Source: Eimeria necatrix (Eukaryota > Apicomplexa > Conoidasida > Eucoccidiorida > Eimeriidae). Taken from it: DNA of 64,000 bases. The stretch lies in NCBI RefSeq assembly GCF_000499385.1, contig NW_013655180.1, forward strand, positions 67,001 to 131,000. Reading direction: 5' to 3'. The notes under the pieces were generated by a model. That model was given only the letters and a program-made list of their open reading frames with translations, made no database searches and was not told the origin of the DNA. Every line of letters starts with the position of its first letter. The stretch's first letter is position 1. The position numbers were made by a program, and so were the translations under genes. Of the stretch, positions 1 through 12,206 are shown piece after piece.

Positions 1-93
1 TCAAGAAACTGGATGAATTTAACACCTAACGGCTAGGAGCGGGATTACACTGGCTGAAACACAGCTACTAGTTTTGTCGATTGCGTGTATCAG

Positions 94-802
94 TCCTTGC
101 AACTCACCCAGAGGCAGCTAGAAGACTCTTGCAGGAAAAAAGATGCCGAGATCGCGGCATGCAAGGCTGAGGCGCAAGTACGCGCACTCTCATACAGACA
201 ATACGTATCACTTCCCTTCTCTTGAAGCGTGCTTGAATGTACCTGCTTCAATGTACATGATGGCGGGGCCACCTTGTTTTCTGCTTTTTCAGCGAGAGTC
301 TGCAGAGCGTGCTGAGGCAGAAGCAGCTTGGGCACGTACTGTAGAGGAAGAAGTGCAGCAAAGAGTCTCAGTCTTGGAAAAAGACTTCGCTTTGCGCATA
401 GCCAAGTAGGCTGACACAGGACCCTTGCTTGGTTCACTACTCTCTAGTAACTGTTGTATACCCACAAATTAAAAGGCTCATATATTATCCGCCAGCGCAA
501 ACGGGGACAATGCTGCATTTATTTTCCTGGACTTCTGCAGGATCCGCAAAAAGGTCGCGGAAAGAGCAGAGTATAATCACCTTCTCGACGAATTGCTTGC
601 TGCAGGTTTGTCAGCCCTGCTGACACTTGACAAAATGGACATGTTGCAGCCGACTTCTTGAAAAGGCTGTTAATCAGTCATCATGGAGAACTCCTTTTGC
701 CTGTGTTTGATGCTTTTCGTTATCAGAGCGCTCCATAATGAGACGGTGGAGAGAAGGCATGGATTTGTGGAGAAAAGCAGTCGCAACGTCCCTTACCAGG
801 CA
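94..802 (+). CDS. Coiled-coil protein, exons of a partial gene
   Basis: Four short segments read as one charged, helical protein once introns are removed. Exon 94-177 follows a CAG and ends before GTACGC; it reads SLQLTQRQLEDSCRKKDAEI and onward. Exon 293-405 follows CTGCTTTTTCAG and ends before GTAGGC; it contains ESAERAEAEAAWARTVEEEV. Exon 541-605 follows CTTCTGCAG and reads IRKKVAERAEYNHLLDELLA. A weaker exon, 727-802, contains MRRWREGMDLWRKAV. Codon phase agrees at each junction (0, 2 and 1). Composition (A, E, K, R, Q, L) indicates a long coiled coil. The 5' end lies outside the window. These exons may belong to the same gene as 3540-9915, which has the same character and strand, but no exon bridges the gap of about 2.7 kb. 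Function is unknown; a structural, cytoskeletal role is inference only. Confidence 0.5.
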
Positions 803-3539
803 GTAGGGGATGAACTGAAATCCAGAACAATAGTTTTATGGAACTGTTCCCCAATATGGTTGTGATACTGAGCCTGGCAAGGCAGACGCTTGTTTTAGTG
901 CTGGCGATAGTGATTACAAGGCGTCACGACATTTTGAGAGGGCCCTTTGCATTTTCTGCTAGGCCTGGTATGCAACTACTACTAGAATTAATTTATCTTC
1001 TGAAGAAAACTTAAATAGACAGTTAAAACTATGCCCTTCGTACACTTGCGCATTCAGCCATAACATAACCTTAAAGCCCCAAGGTTGTAGCTGTCCTGAA
1101 CCCTGAATATGTGCAAATAGCGCTCACTGCAACTCGTTGGTTTCCTGTCCTTCACTCCACACAACACGGAAGTTCCCCCTGCAATCGTTAAAGCAATGTT
1201 TGGTCTCTCCTGTCTCATTCAAAAACTAATTGGACAAAGGGGGCTGCGGGTATTCTGTTGAATTCTTAATAGGCATATTCGTTGCCGCCGATTGTTACCA
1301 GCTGCAGGCTTGTTAAAACATTCACAAAGCTTTGTCTTGGGCGGCATTGTTGTGGCTGGCTGACTTGCGTGCAGTGCGTGTTCCTGATGTAAGGCCCTGG
1401 CTCCATGCGCCTCTAGCTACTTTCCTTCATGCACCGATGAAATTAGCAAAGATCTAGACAAGGTTTTAGTGCTTTGCTAATCATACGTGCACATGGGGGA
1501 GCCTTTCAGAAGGAGAGCACTAAAATTATGCAACTGGCAGCAGCGACCTAACATGCACGTAGCCAGACCATCTGCTGCCCAATGCATACATGCATGCTTC
1601 AAGGCGACACAGTGACTAGAAGCATACAGGAATGCAACATTAGTTCAGAGCTGTGGAGCTCGAATGGTAGTTCCCACGGCTCATAGTTGAGCCTGGGTGC
1701 CATTTGTGAAGGTACACGGTTCCACGCCAACGCTTGTCATCTACCCAGCCATGAGTGCTAGTGTCTTTTGACGGATGGTTTAAAAGCCCGTAGCGCTTTC
1801 ACATTGAAAACGTTTATAATTGGTATTCCTTACGGATGTTTCATGCTAGAGCAGGTGGTAGTGTTGTCCCGAAGCAACGGCACGAGAACAAGGAGACTGT
1901 CCTAAGTTAAGAAGAGCCATTGAATGCACCGTCCTGGCAGCGGCGCGTGAAAGGGAGAGCTTAGTAGGCATCATGAGAGGTGCCGTAGCCGAAGTTCCAT
2001 AGGACGGCTACGCAAGCTAAATCTGAGGAAAAGGCTGGAGATTACAGAACGTAAAACATTAACGTAAAACATTAAGAACTAGTCTTTGGAGCACAATCTT
2101 CTCATTTTGTGTACTCAAGAGTTGGGTTATCCCTAGGAATTATCAAGACGGGAATTACTGCCGATGGCCCAATTGATTACACGGAGCATATTCATTATGT
2201 ACTGTAAAATTATCCTAATTCCCTACAAATATGCTTCTCAATAACTATGCGTATGGTTTATACAGATTGATAGCTCCATCTTTTCAGTGTGCCGACAGCT
2301 ATCATCTTTGAGTCCAAAGGGGTCACCTGGCCAGCACAGCCTTCTCAGTCGATGCAGATGACAGGCGACTGTCTCTGTTTCTCTCTTTCGCTAAAGCAGC
2401 CCCTTTCTAGGTTTTCACTTTGTCTCAGCACTCATTCTCTTCTTTTTTCCCTCATAAACGCGTTGGGGTTCGGACTAGAGTAGAGTGGATTTTGTGGCGA
2501 CCATTTGGAGTGTGTGTGGCACGACGCTGGACTTGTCTTTCGCTTACTGAAGAGCTGCGTTGAGCTCAGCCCGGGCTGCAGTGACAAAATTTTGTTTCGA
2601 AGTTTTGTTTTAGGGCTGCATATAATACGGAGAAGTAGATAGCAGTCAATGGCCGAAGATGCACACCCCTGCCATGCAGCCTGAACAGGCGTCGACACCT
2701 AGGATATGTGTTATACTTTAATTGGGGTGAAAAAATTGGCGAAATTTTCCCTTCTCCATTCGTTGTAGGCTAAGCTGTTCCCCAGAGCAACGGCGTGGGC
2801 TCACATCAGTTCCTACAGTAGATGGTGCTGCCGCCGTCAGCGTGATAATCTACGACATCCAGGGTAGATCCACCGGGAGAACGAAGAGTTTGCGTTGGTC
2901 TATCATTTTTCTTATGAACTGCGCAAAAGCCACACTGCAAACGTAACATTTGATAAACAGCGGCTCCCTTGACTCCAGTATCCGACGCTGCAAGACTGCG
3001 TCTCCCGTCACCGGGAACCCAAGGCAGGAGCCTCTCAAGTCCATCACCCTATACTGGTTGTTGCCTCTCTTTTAAACGGTGGAAGGCCTTAAAGGTTAGA
3101 GTGTCCTGGCTACGCCTCAACAATGCTACCGAACAAACAGACGCCAGTCTCCACATTGCTCAGCTACTGGTGTAGTTAAAAAGCTAAAGATTTTGAGTAT
3201 GATTTAGACTAAAATAGCAACTCTGTAGGAGACTCGGAATAGCAAGTTGCTTAAATATCCATCTACCGTTGTCTTGGCAGGGAATGCCTACCCATGAGGC
3301 GCATACAAACTGCGTCCGACACAAGTCTAGCACAAGTCGCACATACAGCAACGTGAGCGGAGCATGTCAAGCATATACGCTTTCCCGGCTGTTTCTTCAC
3401 ACCGCCACATAGCAGTAATTCAGCACTGCTTGTGTACAGTCACCAAAAAAAATCCCTTAACTTGTCTCTTTTGAGCACAAGGGAGACTTTAGCAGAATAA
3501 GCAACTCAAACTGACTCTCAGTATTCCAACTAACTGCAG
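803..3539. other. No supported coding exon; large intron or intergenic
   Basis: Open frames here are short, overlap on both strands and show no domain or repeat. Nothing convincing was seen apart from a 13-bp tandem pair at 2048-2073. The stretch lies between two sets of coiled-coil exons on the same strand, so it may be one or more introns of a single gene, or the spacer between two genes. Confidence 0.4.
2048..2073. repeat. 13-bp perfect tandem pair
   Basis: The unit AACGTAAAACATT occurs twice back to back in non-coding sequence. It is probably replication slippage with no evident function. Confidence 0.8.
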
Positions 3540-6500
3540 GGAATGGCAAAAAGTCTCGCAGTCGGCTCCCATTCCGGAGGCCGCACTGGCAGTGTTGCCA
3601 GCCAACTAGAGGCTGAGCCTCCCAAAGCTCCTGCAAGCAACCCAGCAATCGCAGGAACAGATATGACCAAAGCGGAGCAACCCTTCCAGCAAACTTTGTT
3701 TGATCCGCCGGCAACACAGGGCCATCTGACAGCCCCTGGAAAGCCAGTTTCTTGCAGGCAGTCCTCATTGAGCTCTCACTGCCATCAAGGCAGCGTAGGT
3801 GACGCAGCCAAATGTGACCTTATACAAACCCTATCCATGCATTCTTGCTTTATATCGCCATCACATTGTGCTACTCCTCTTCACGAGCTGTGGCTTGCGA
3901 AGCATGTCAAGTGCGCCAGAGGGTCTGTGCGGTGATCATATCGAACGAGACAAGATTAGAACACTTGTGGCAGTGAGTATGCTTCTGCGTTTCAGGCAGA
4001 CCAGTCCTTGAGAGAAAAATTTCGGACTCTCGAAGCAAAGCATATGCAACTTGTTCGGCTGGCTGCATGTAATTCTTTCTGGCTCAGTACCAGGTTTAGA
4101 CTCTGCAGGTTTCGTGCAGCTCGCCTTCTTAAATTGCTGCTTCTGATGTTGCCGCTCGCAGAAGACTCTCTTTGCGGCACAGTAACTTGCGCCTGCGTGC
4201 AGCCTATCGCAGCCGCAACGAACAGCTTGCACGAGTCACAGAGGAAGCAACAGAAAAAATTAAAAAGGTGCGTCGGATGCCTTGCGTGACTAGCCCCTTT
4301 ACGTCAACATTACGAATTGCTGCGATTGCAGTTACACGGAGCAACAATTAAGAACTATGTCGGTGTCGCAGCTGGAAGCCCTGGAGGCGACACGATTGGA
4401 GGTAGCGCGCGCAACGCAAGAAGAGATTACTGTGAGACGCAAAGAAAAGCAAGAGCTTCAGAGTCAACTGGAAGCAGCGCAGCAATTGCTGCACCAGCAG
4501 AATTCCGAACTTCAAGCACTAAAAGCCAAAATTTCTCAGAATGCTGGGCTTTCTACTTCTCTTGGCAAAGGTGCCTCAAGAGCTTGCATTTCCTCCTCAA
4601 TGCGTATATATAAGCAGGATCCCGCATGGAGAAACGTAAATACTGCAGTTCCAGTCTCTTGTAACGTGCTGCTGCATTCTACACAACAGCCGACACAGAC
4701 AGTGGCATGCTTTTGCTGCTACGATTCGCAGCTGCTAGGCGGCCAGTCTATGCTGACCAGATGCAGGAAGAAACGAGACCGCGGCCGAAAGATCCGGCGG
4801 CTGACTCAACTATAGCGGAGTGCGCGAGACTGCGCCTGACGTTGCGAGCAAAAGGTGCGGAGGGGAGCATCTAAGTTCTGAGTCGTTAGGGTTAAGATAC
4901 ACTAGTACACATTCGACAGAGCAGTCCGGCAAGGCTTTTCACTATTTTTGTGACGGTTTTATGGATAGCGAATCAGCGTAAACTGCTTGTGTGCAGACCG
5001 CCAGATCCGAACTTTACAAACGGAAGTTGGAGAGCTCAAGCAGCAACATGCGCACGCTCAGCAGCAAAGTGAAAAGCAGCAACAAGAGCTACTAAAGCTT
5101 ACACAACGCCTTGAGGTCCTCCGCAAGTCAAAGGCGCATTTTGAGACAAAAGCTGCCCGGATGGCACACGTAAGCTCACCACGCCAAGGGCGGCCATGCG
5201 CAACCTTTCGTTGGTTTCAGTTTGAAAAGTAAACCCTGCGTCACAATGCCCTAAATCTTGTGGAGAATTGGCCCAAACCGTCGTACATGAAGAGGCTGAA
5301 TCGTATTGATTCATGCGTAGATTTGCACATTACTTAAATAGAGAGTATGAAGCGGTGCACGAGCAGCACAAAATGTGGCGCTGTTTGCAACTTACAATTC
5401 CTGTTTCCTTTCTTTCACTGTGACACTGGCAGTGCCAAGGATAATGACGGGGTGTGAGCTGTGTTGGTAGGCACTGGATGAAGCGGGTGTTATCCTGAGA
5501 AGGGAGCGAGAAGAAAAGGCACTGCTGCTGCGGCTGGTTTATGCGCACCCACTTGACGGACCAGAAGTACCCGAAAAGCTTCAACAGCAGCTTCAGGGCG
5601 AAGAAGGGCCACCAGATAAAATTCTGAAGCATCTACACCAGGATGAAGACAAAACAAACTCGAATGAACCGGTAACAGCTTTTACTGACACTTGACGCCA
5701 AGCGAAATCTCTGCTGCTCGTGAAAAGATCAAACGTTTCCAACATACGGAGGAACGTTGCGTGACAAGCAAGTGCACAGCAACTACCGCCGATGGGTCTT
5801 CAAAATGCTACTGCGCTTAACAGGCATCGGACATGCAGTGCTCTACGCAAGCCGTTGAAGGAGCGAAGACTGAAAGCGATGAGCTCTGCTCGATAGACGA
5901 ATGCAAGCCTGCTTCTCACTCTAGGCTGGCTGCTCGTTAGTACTGAAAACATCATGAGTCATCAGGGGCAGTCGTACTGTTCTTTTGCTTTGCGAGAGGC
6001 GCTAGCAGGCATGACACCGCTTCGGTGAGCCAGTGTGTGTCTTTTTGTATCACACTTCAGATCACTCTCAGGGGCAGTCGCCACCCGCTGTAGAGAGCGG
6101 CCATAGCAGCTTCGTAGGAACTGCCTCTCCTGCCAATGCTGCGAAGACGCTGGCCTCTCCTTCTAAGTGTAAGAGCTCAGAACTCAGCGCGCGGCAAGAC
6201 CAAGTAATTCTCGGCGCACCCTTCCCTTCAGCGGAGAGCAACGGAGAACAGGCCGTGCAGCAGCGAACCTTGCACACTCCAGTTGGCAAGCCGAAACTCC
6301 TCTCCAATAATTCATGTTCCAAAACAGAGCTCTTCGAGTATTGCGGCAGCCTGCCTGCTCATGCCGCTGCAGCTTACCGGACGATGCTGCTGTCGGAACA
6401 TCCTTCAGGTCCAAAGCAGTTCATAGAGACTGTAAAGGCTAGCTGCGCAGAAAGCGCAACTCGTGCCTCTCAGGAACATAAACACGAAGAGTCACAGCCC

Positions 6501-9500
6501 GATTTGCTGCCTCACCACTGGCAGGAGCGGGCAGCCCACAGTGGTTTCCCAGCGTCTCTGGAGACTTCAGGCCCAAGCATTCTTAGTACTTCACAGCCAC
6601 CCTTGTGGAGTCAAGATGCATCTACAGAAACCCCGCGCAAAGTAGAGGGGCAACGAACACAGTCATCTTCAAATGAAAGATTGCTTTACAGTAACAGTCT
6701 TAGCTGGTCCCTGAGGCCTGCAGAATCCCGGTGTTGCCCTAGGAGATTTGCTGTCGGTCATCAATTGGAACCATGCAAGTCAGAATCAGCTGCTGGTATT
6801 CAAGACGCTGATACCTATCACGAACATCAGCCTAGATGCAAGAGAGAAGCTTTCCTGAATACTCTGCGGAATGCTACGCCTTGCAGTGTCCACTGTAGTT
6901 GTCCAACTCACCCTTTTACGCAGACGCAGGAGCAGTCAGGGCTTCACAATGACTGCAGCTGCGGAGCGTGTAAGCCTTCGAGGCGAACGGTTGCAGTGCT
7001 AGCGGCAAGCCATGGGAATAGCTGGGATGAAGGTCTCAAGTCCTCAACAGCGGCGAGCCACCGCGCCAGCCGCAGCATCGACATCAGCAATGAACTTCCA
7101 GAGAGGCATCGCAGCTCCTCTTGTGTCCCTGGCTACTGTACACTTTCACCTTGTTCTCGAGACCCCGCTAGGTGCCCTGGTAACCTCGAGATGCACGCAG
7201 ACTGCAAGGACGGGAAGGCCCCGCAACCGAGCCACTCAGAACAAGAGGCACCCCACAGTGACTCAAGTCGCGACGTGTTTCGACAGAAAGAATACTCACC
7301 AGCTAACTTCCTCGTTCAACCAGAATCTGTCTATAGGGTTAGAACTGGGACAGCTCGCGACTCCTCCCAGTTACGTGATCCCTCTAATTCGACGCAATGC
7401 CATAGCAGGCCAGAGGAGAGTCCGACGTATCCTACGGAACGGCCTAAAGGTGCACCCGCTGAAGGGTGCGCTATCCACCAAATGCAGCTCTTACAAGAAG
7501 AGTGGACTACAACACCTCCTGTGTCGCTCACAGTGTGCGGTCGGCAACAAGGGTTGGACATCCACATGGGGCGTCACGGAGGGTCAGATTCGCAGCAAAA
7601 TGCTGAATTTCTTTTGGAGTGTAGTGGTGCTCCCCAGCTCTCGAGCTGCAGTACCGGCTGCAAAGCATTTGCAGGTTTGACAGACAATAACGAAAATCCA
7701 ACCATCAGCACAATACTCACCGGCAGCACTACCCTGCCTAGCGGGAAATCCCCATCGGTAGCTTACCAGCATTCTTGCAGCAGCACTTCGATCGCAGCAG
7801 CAGGTGACGCTGGCACGCCGAAGGCGTCGAGCCCTCCAAGCAACACGCCAAGCCCGGAGTCCGTTCAGTTTAGCGTCAGTGAAGATTCGCGCTGCTTTAC
7901 TCCTAAAGATCCCGCGAGTAATTGGTGCATGGGCGAAGGAGCTTGCCCCCGCAAAGCAAACGCCTGCATACCAGACGTTCTCCACAGAGAGTTGAATTTA
8001 GACTCCGCAGATGCAGTCAGAGCGGGAACACCAGCGAAAAGCGAGGGCCCCATCGCTTCCACAGGCGACCCAACAGGTTTGGTTATGTTTGGAGTGCAGC
8101 CATCGCTCTCAGTGTTGAGCATTGCTGCACGGATCATTCAGAGGCACTGGAGTCAAGCCCGTTATCGCCTGAGGGAGAAACGCAAGGCTGCTGCTCTCAA
8201 GGAATTTGCAGTAGTCAGGCAAACCTTAGAGCAGCAAAATGACCACCGCCACTCCCCACCATTGTTGAGCCCCTGCGGCCGTACTGTGAAAGAAAGGTGT
8301 GAAGTTGCAACGAAAGGCTGCCTGCAACCGGGACTACCAGGGAGATCACGAAGTGCTGCATTGGTGGCTCAAGCCGCCACAGGAGCTTCGAGGTCTGCGT
8401 CCCTGGCACCAGTCACAGTTACTCATGGCAGTTCTATTGAGGCACCGCCAAAAGAGAGTCCTGCGCCTATTAAAAAAGTACAAAGCGCAAAAGCATGTAT
8501 CTCGTCACATCTTTCTACCCTCATGAGCAGGCGCCAAAGTCACTCTGCTTCGGAGATTTTCGCAGCAAATAAATCTAGTAGTGCTGCCGCATTCGCCAAA
8601 AATGACGAAGCAGAGGAGACAGAGAAGCAGGACTGCCACCACAGTGCAAAAGAGGAATGCCCCAAGGCACGAAGCTCCTCATTGCATGGGAGCGTTTGCA
8701 GCTGTAGCGATGCAGAGTTTGCTGCTCTGCTCCAAGAGGCTGAGGTTCACGACAGATGCAAAAGCCCTGAGCATCCGGGATGTTCTTGGGACAAATACTT
8801 ATCCCCGAAATTCAGCAATGCTCAGGAAAGCAATGCAGATATTGCAAAGCAGGACAGATATTCGGAAGCTTGTCAGATATTGGAGGGGCATGAAGACAAA
8901 GCGCACAGGCGGAGGTCATTGCCTCAAGTAATTGCCGGGAATTTCGTGTCCCCGCAGCCATCGCTAGAGGCACTTCTGTTGCCACATGAGGCACCCTCCG
9001 AGGTTTGCAATGAAGCTTCTATTGAAGCCCGGAGATATCTGCCTGCAGCACCGACGGGGTATGCCTACGTCCTGTCAGCAGAAGCCATGCTGGACTCCTC
9101 TTCCGCGTCGGAACTCGACATCTCAAAGAACCAGATACTGCACCATTGCCCACTACATTTAACAGCAAACCACAAACAGGTTCACCAGATCCAGCGGCAG
9201 CAGTGACAGATGCACTTGCCTCCAATTTCATGCAGAAGCTGCATGCTGAGCGGTGTTTTCAGGTCACCAAGTCAGAGTGAGGAACCACACTCTGGGGAAG
9301 CACAGAGACACATGATGGCTGGCAAGAGTGCTGCTGCTCCATTGGACCCAACCAGTAGCGTTCAAGAATTCAGCAGCAGTATTGTTGCATCGCAGTCTGC
9401 TAGAAACGTTCTTTCCAGGCACAAACAGCTCGGTAAGCTAGCTCGACTCAATTGGAATTGCATACGTTGTGGGGCGGGAACGACACAACTTCAAGCACCC

Positions 9501-9915
9501 AAAGCAAGCCTTAAGGGCCATAGTTGTTTCTCTGTGGCCCCCAGGCTATCACACGTCACAAAAAACCACATATGATTCATTTATGTTAGCTATGAGCGTT
9601 GAGGCTAGTGGAAGGCAGCAGGCAAGCAGCAGTAAAGGCAGCAAGCGGCAAGTCTCGTAACAAAGTAATAGAAGCAACTGGGTGCCCTTCAGTGGATTCA
9701 ACTTGTTGTTTACTAGCCGTTTGACCGAGAAAGTAGCGTTGTCTGCCCCTGCTGTAGGCAAGCCCCCAATTCCCCCGAGGGATCTACTTGCTGCAGGAGA
9801 ACAAGTAAAGCTCCAGCAGCGGCTCATGGAGCACGCAGAGGAGTTCCGAAGACAAGTTGTTCTACGCCTGCAGCAAAATCAGCACCAGCACACTGAATGC
9901 TGGCCTACTGTATAA
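3540..9915 (+). CDS. Large coiled-coil protein with IQ-like motif (multi-exon)
   Basis: Hand-spliced exons are 3540-3794, 3996-4093, 4162-4267, 4342-4570, 4997-5169, 5471-5671 and 5824-5939, a giant exon from about 6033-6072 to 9058, then 9263-9432 and a last exon of about 9693-9915. Phases match at most junctions; the joins 5939 to giant exon and 9432 to last exon are unresolved. The exon at 4342 needs the acceptor CGGAG rather than the nearby TTGCAG to stay in frame. Exons from 3996 to 5671 are strong coiled coil (KKQELQSQLEAAQQLLHQQ-like runs, EVGELKQQHAHAQQQSEKQQ). The giant exon is low-complexity and rich in Ser, Cys, His and Pro, with an IQ-like helix at about 8121-8190 (IIQRHWSQARYRLREKRKAA). 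IQ motifs bind calmodulin or centrin-type EF-hand proteins. The C-terminus is again coiled coil (QVKLQQRLMEHAEEFRRQVV). Centrosome, basal-body or cortical scaffold is plausible but inferred. Overlapping frames, such as a 222-aa one at 7012-7680, are shadows. Confidence 0.6.
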
Positions 9916-12206
9916 ATGACTACTACAGGTGCTGTGGCATGTAGACTGCAGCTCTGATATTACCCGCTGCAGCCTCTGCAGCGTACAAGTATGCGTGTAA
10001 ATATATGCGTATGCATGCACGACTACGTGTATTTATAAATGGGCTCGCCCACAGCCTGTTTACTTGTCGCATTTGGGAGCCTTTTAAATGTTTTTCTATC
10101 TCTTTTTGCCACGAGCTACAAAACTTCGAAGGTCCCCCATACCAAAAGAGAGCAGTTGGAGTCCGGCTAGTTGTGTGACGGGGTGACCGAAAAAAGGCAT
10201 GGGTGCAGAAAAAAACAGAGCCAGAAGAAGAGAGGCAGAGTTTAGACCATGTAAGCATTAGCTTTGGGGAGTTTTGTAGGGGGATTACTAAAGCGAAACT
10301 GGAGCTTTTTCCTCCTCAGACACTGGAAAAAATCGCACGCACACACACAGAGACAAAAGATACAGAACACAGCAAATAATGACACCTCAAACCTCAGCAA
10401 CCTGAACAACCTTATAAAGCTAACGCAAGGGAGCTAGCAGGGACAAAAAGAAAAAGATCCGAGCAGCAACCAACGAATAATTAGAAGAGCACCAAACGTA
10501 ATAGCTGCTTTCGAGGATGAGATCCTTTACTTACGCTTCACGTTTATTGCCAACGGAAAATCTGAAACTTCTCACGCTCGACAGCTGCTTAGCACATAGG
10601 ACGTGCGCTCAGTCGTGCTTGTGCTAAAAGTGTCAACTTTGCACAGTTTATTCCCGTGAAGATGGGGAATTGCATGTACTTGAGCAATTGTAAGTATGGG
10701 TTCAAGAATCACGCTTATGCATGAACACCATGCTGTACATTCCTTGGCACGAAAAGCTATAGACGAGAACATTATCTGTGCCGGATGCTTTATGCAATGC
10801 TGTTTGCCAACGTTTAGAGGAACTATAGAATCCACTACAAAGGCTTCCCAAGAGTGCCAGCTGAAGCACATCATCCCCAAGAATCCACCTTCAGGCCTTA
10901 GTCATCCAGCCCAACCTCATTTGTTCGTTTCAAATCGCTTGTTGTGTTTATTCACAACACGGAAGACCCATAGTTCGTCAGATGCAAGGACTATATAATT
11001 CGGAGCTGTTATCAAATTTTTAAAGAAAGCTTTTGAACTAGTCCAGTCAAATCTTGTTCCGCGTAGCATTGCCGCTACCCACAGCCACCAGTTACCTGCC
11101 CCTTGCAACTTCGCAGCCTCGCAAAACTGACTAGCCCTAGGGCTCAAAGGTTTAAAATGACCTTACGAAGGCATGGAAAATATCTTCGCCTGTCGATTAT
11201 TGTCTTCTTTGCTCCTGTCTGAACATAGAGCAGATTGTGTAGATACGCGTGGCGCCCTCCATCTCTACTGAGGCTGTCGCATGTTCTGCGTAGGAGGGCA
11301 GCAAGATCTCCTGCTTTGCGTTTCAATTTCAGGGGTGTGGCACACCAGGAGGAGCTTCTTTAGTGAAATGGATAACACTCTCGTTGTTTGTTTGCACACA
11401 ATAGCGTTTGCCTTCTGCCACAAGCTAGACCTGTAGGCAATCAGAAGGAAGTTCACTTACGGTTCATGGTGTACACATAAGGTGGAAGTAAGTAATTAAA
11501 TGTTAAGTGACCTCCTACGAATGATTTGGCTGGGTTGACTCTTCAAGTGCTTGGCATCCGCCACACCGAATGGCAACAGCTAGCCCACGGACGTCGTGAC
11601 TTCGGAAGCCCCACAGTTCGTTGCATAAGACTGAGAAGGTCTATACACACAAAGAGATTATGCTTTGTCCGTAACTAGCATCCAAGGAGGGCTGCACCGG
11701 CTACCTGCTCACTGCCGGCCCCCGCCCTCCTCCCTCCTGTGTCGTCCAGGGGGAGTCAATTGAAGGTTTGCAGTACTTTAGGGATTTGCTTGATTTATTG
11801 TATGCTGGTCTTTGTGTTTAATCCTGTTCATACGCCTGTGTAGGCAGCGCCGTCTTCACGCAGCCCCTTGCATCGACGAACTGCCGCGGGACACCATCGG
11901 CCCGGCCCGGCTCAGCACTCACTCCAACAGGCAGAGACTGGAGGGCTACCTCTGTCGTCCCCGTTTGTTAGCACACATTTAAAACTAATTTTTGGGATCC
12001 ATAATTCATTTTAGTCATGGCAGAAGGGTTACTTTCTCCCTCCCCCTTACAGTGGACAACAGCCTGTCGACTTGCGTGACCCACACTGTGGTTCCCAGGG
12101 TCTGTTCGTAGCGAGGCTGCCTCCTCGTCATTGAATTGAAGTACTTCAGTTCCATTTGAATATATTTAACAACTCTTACCAGGTGAGGTCCTTTACTGCT
12201 GGTGCC
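9916..12206. other. Intergenic region, probable upstream region of the transporter gene
   Basis: No convincing exon was seen in 9916-11680. A short CA-rich stretch lies near 10336-10352. From about 11680 to 11970 the sequence becomes GC-rich. One frame starting after TGTGTAG at 11846 stays open to about 12020 (AAPSSRSPLHRRTAAGHHRP and onward), so it could be a 5' exon or an untranslated leader of the gene beginning at 12207. No TATA box or other core promoter could be assigned. Confidence 0.4.

Noticed and set aside
4880..4900. TTAGGGTTAAG-like telomere motif
   Set aside because: A single copy in an intron, not an array.
7012..7680. 222-codon second frame inside the giant coiled-coil-gene exon
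   Set aside because: It lies wholly within the 1057-codon frame and has no start context, domain or splice signals; it is a shadow.
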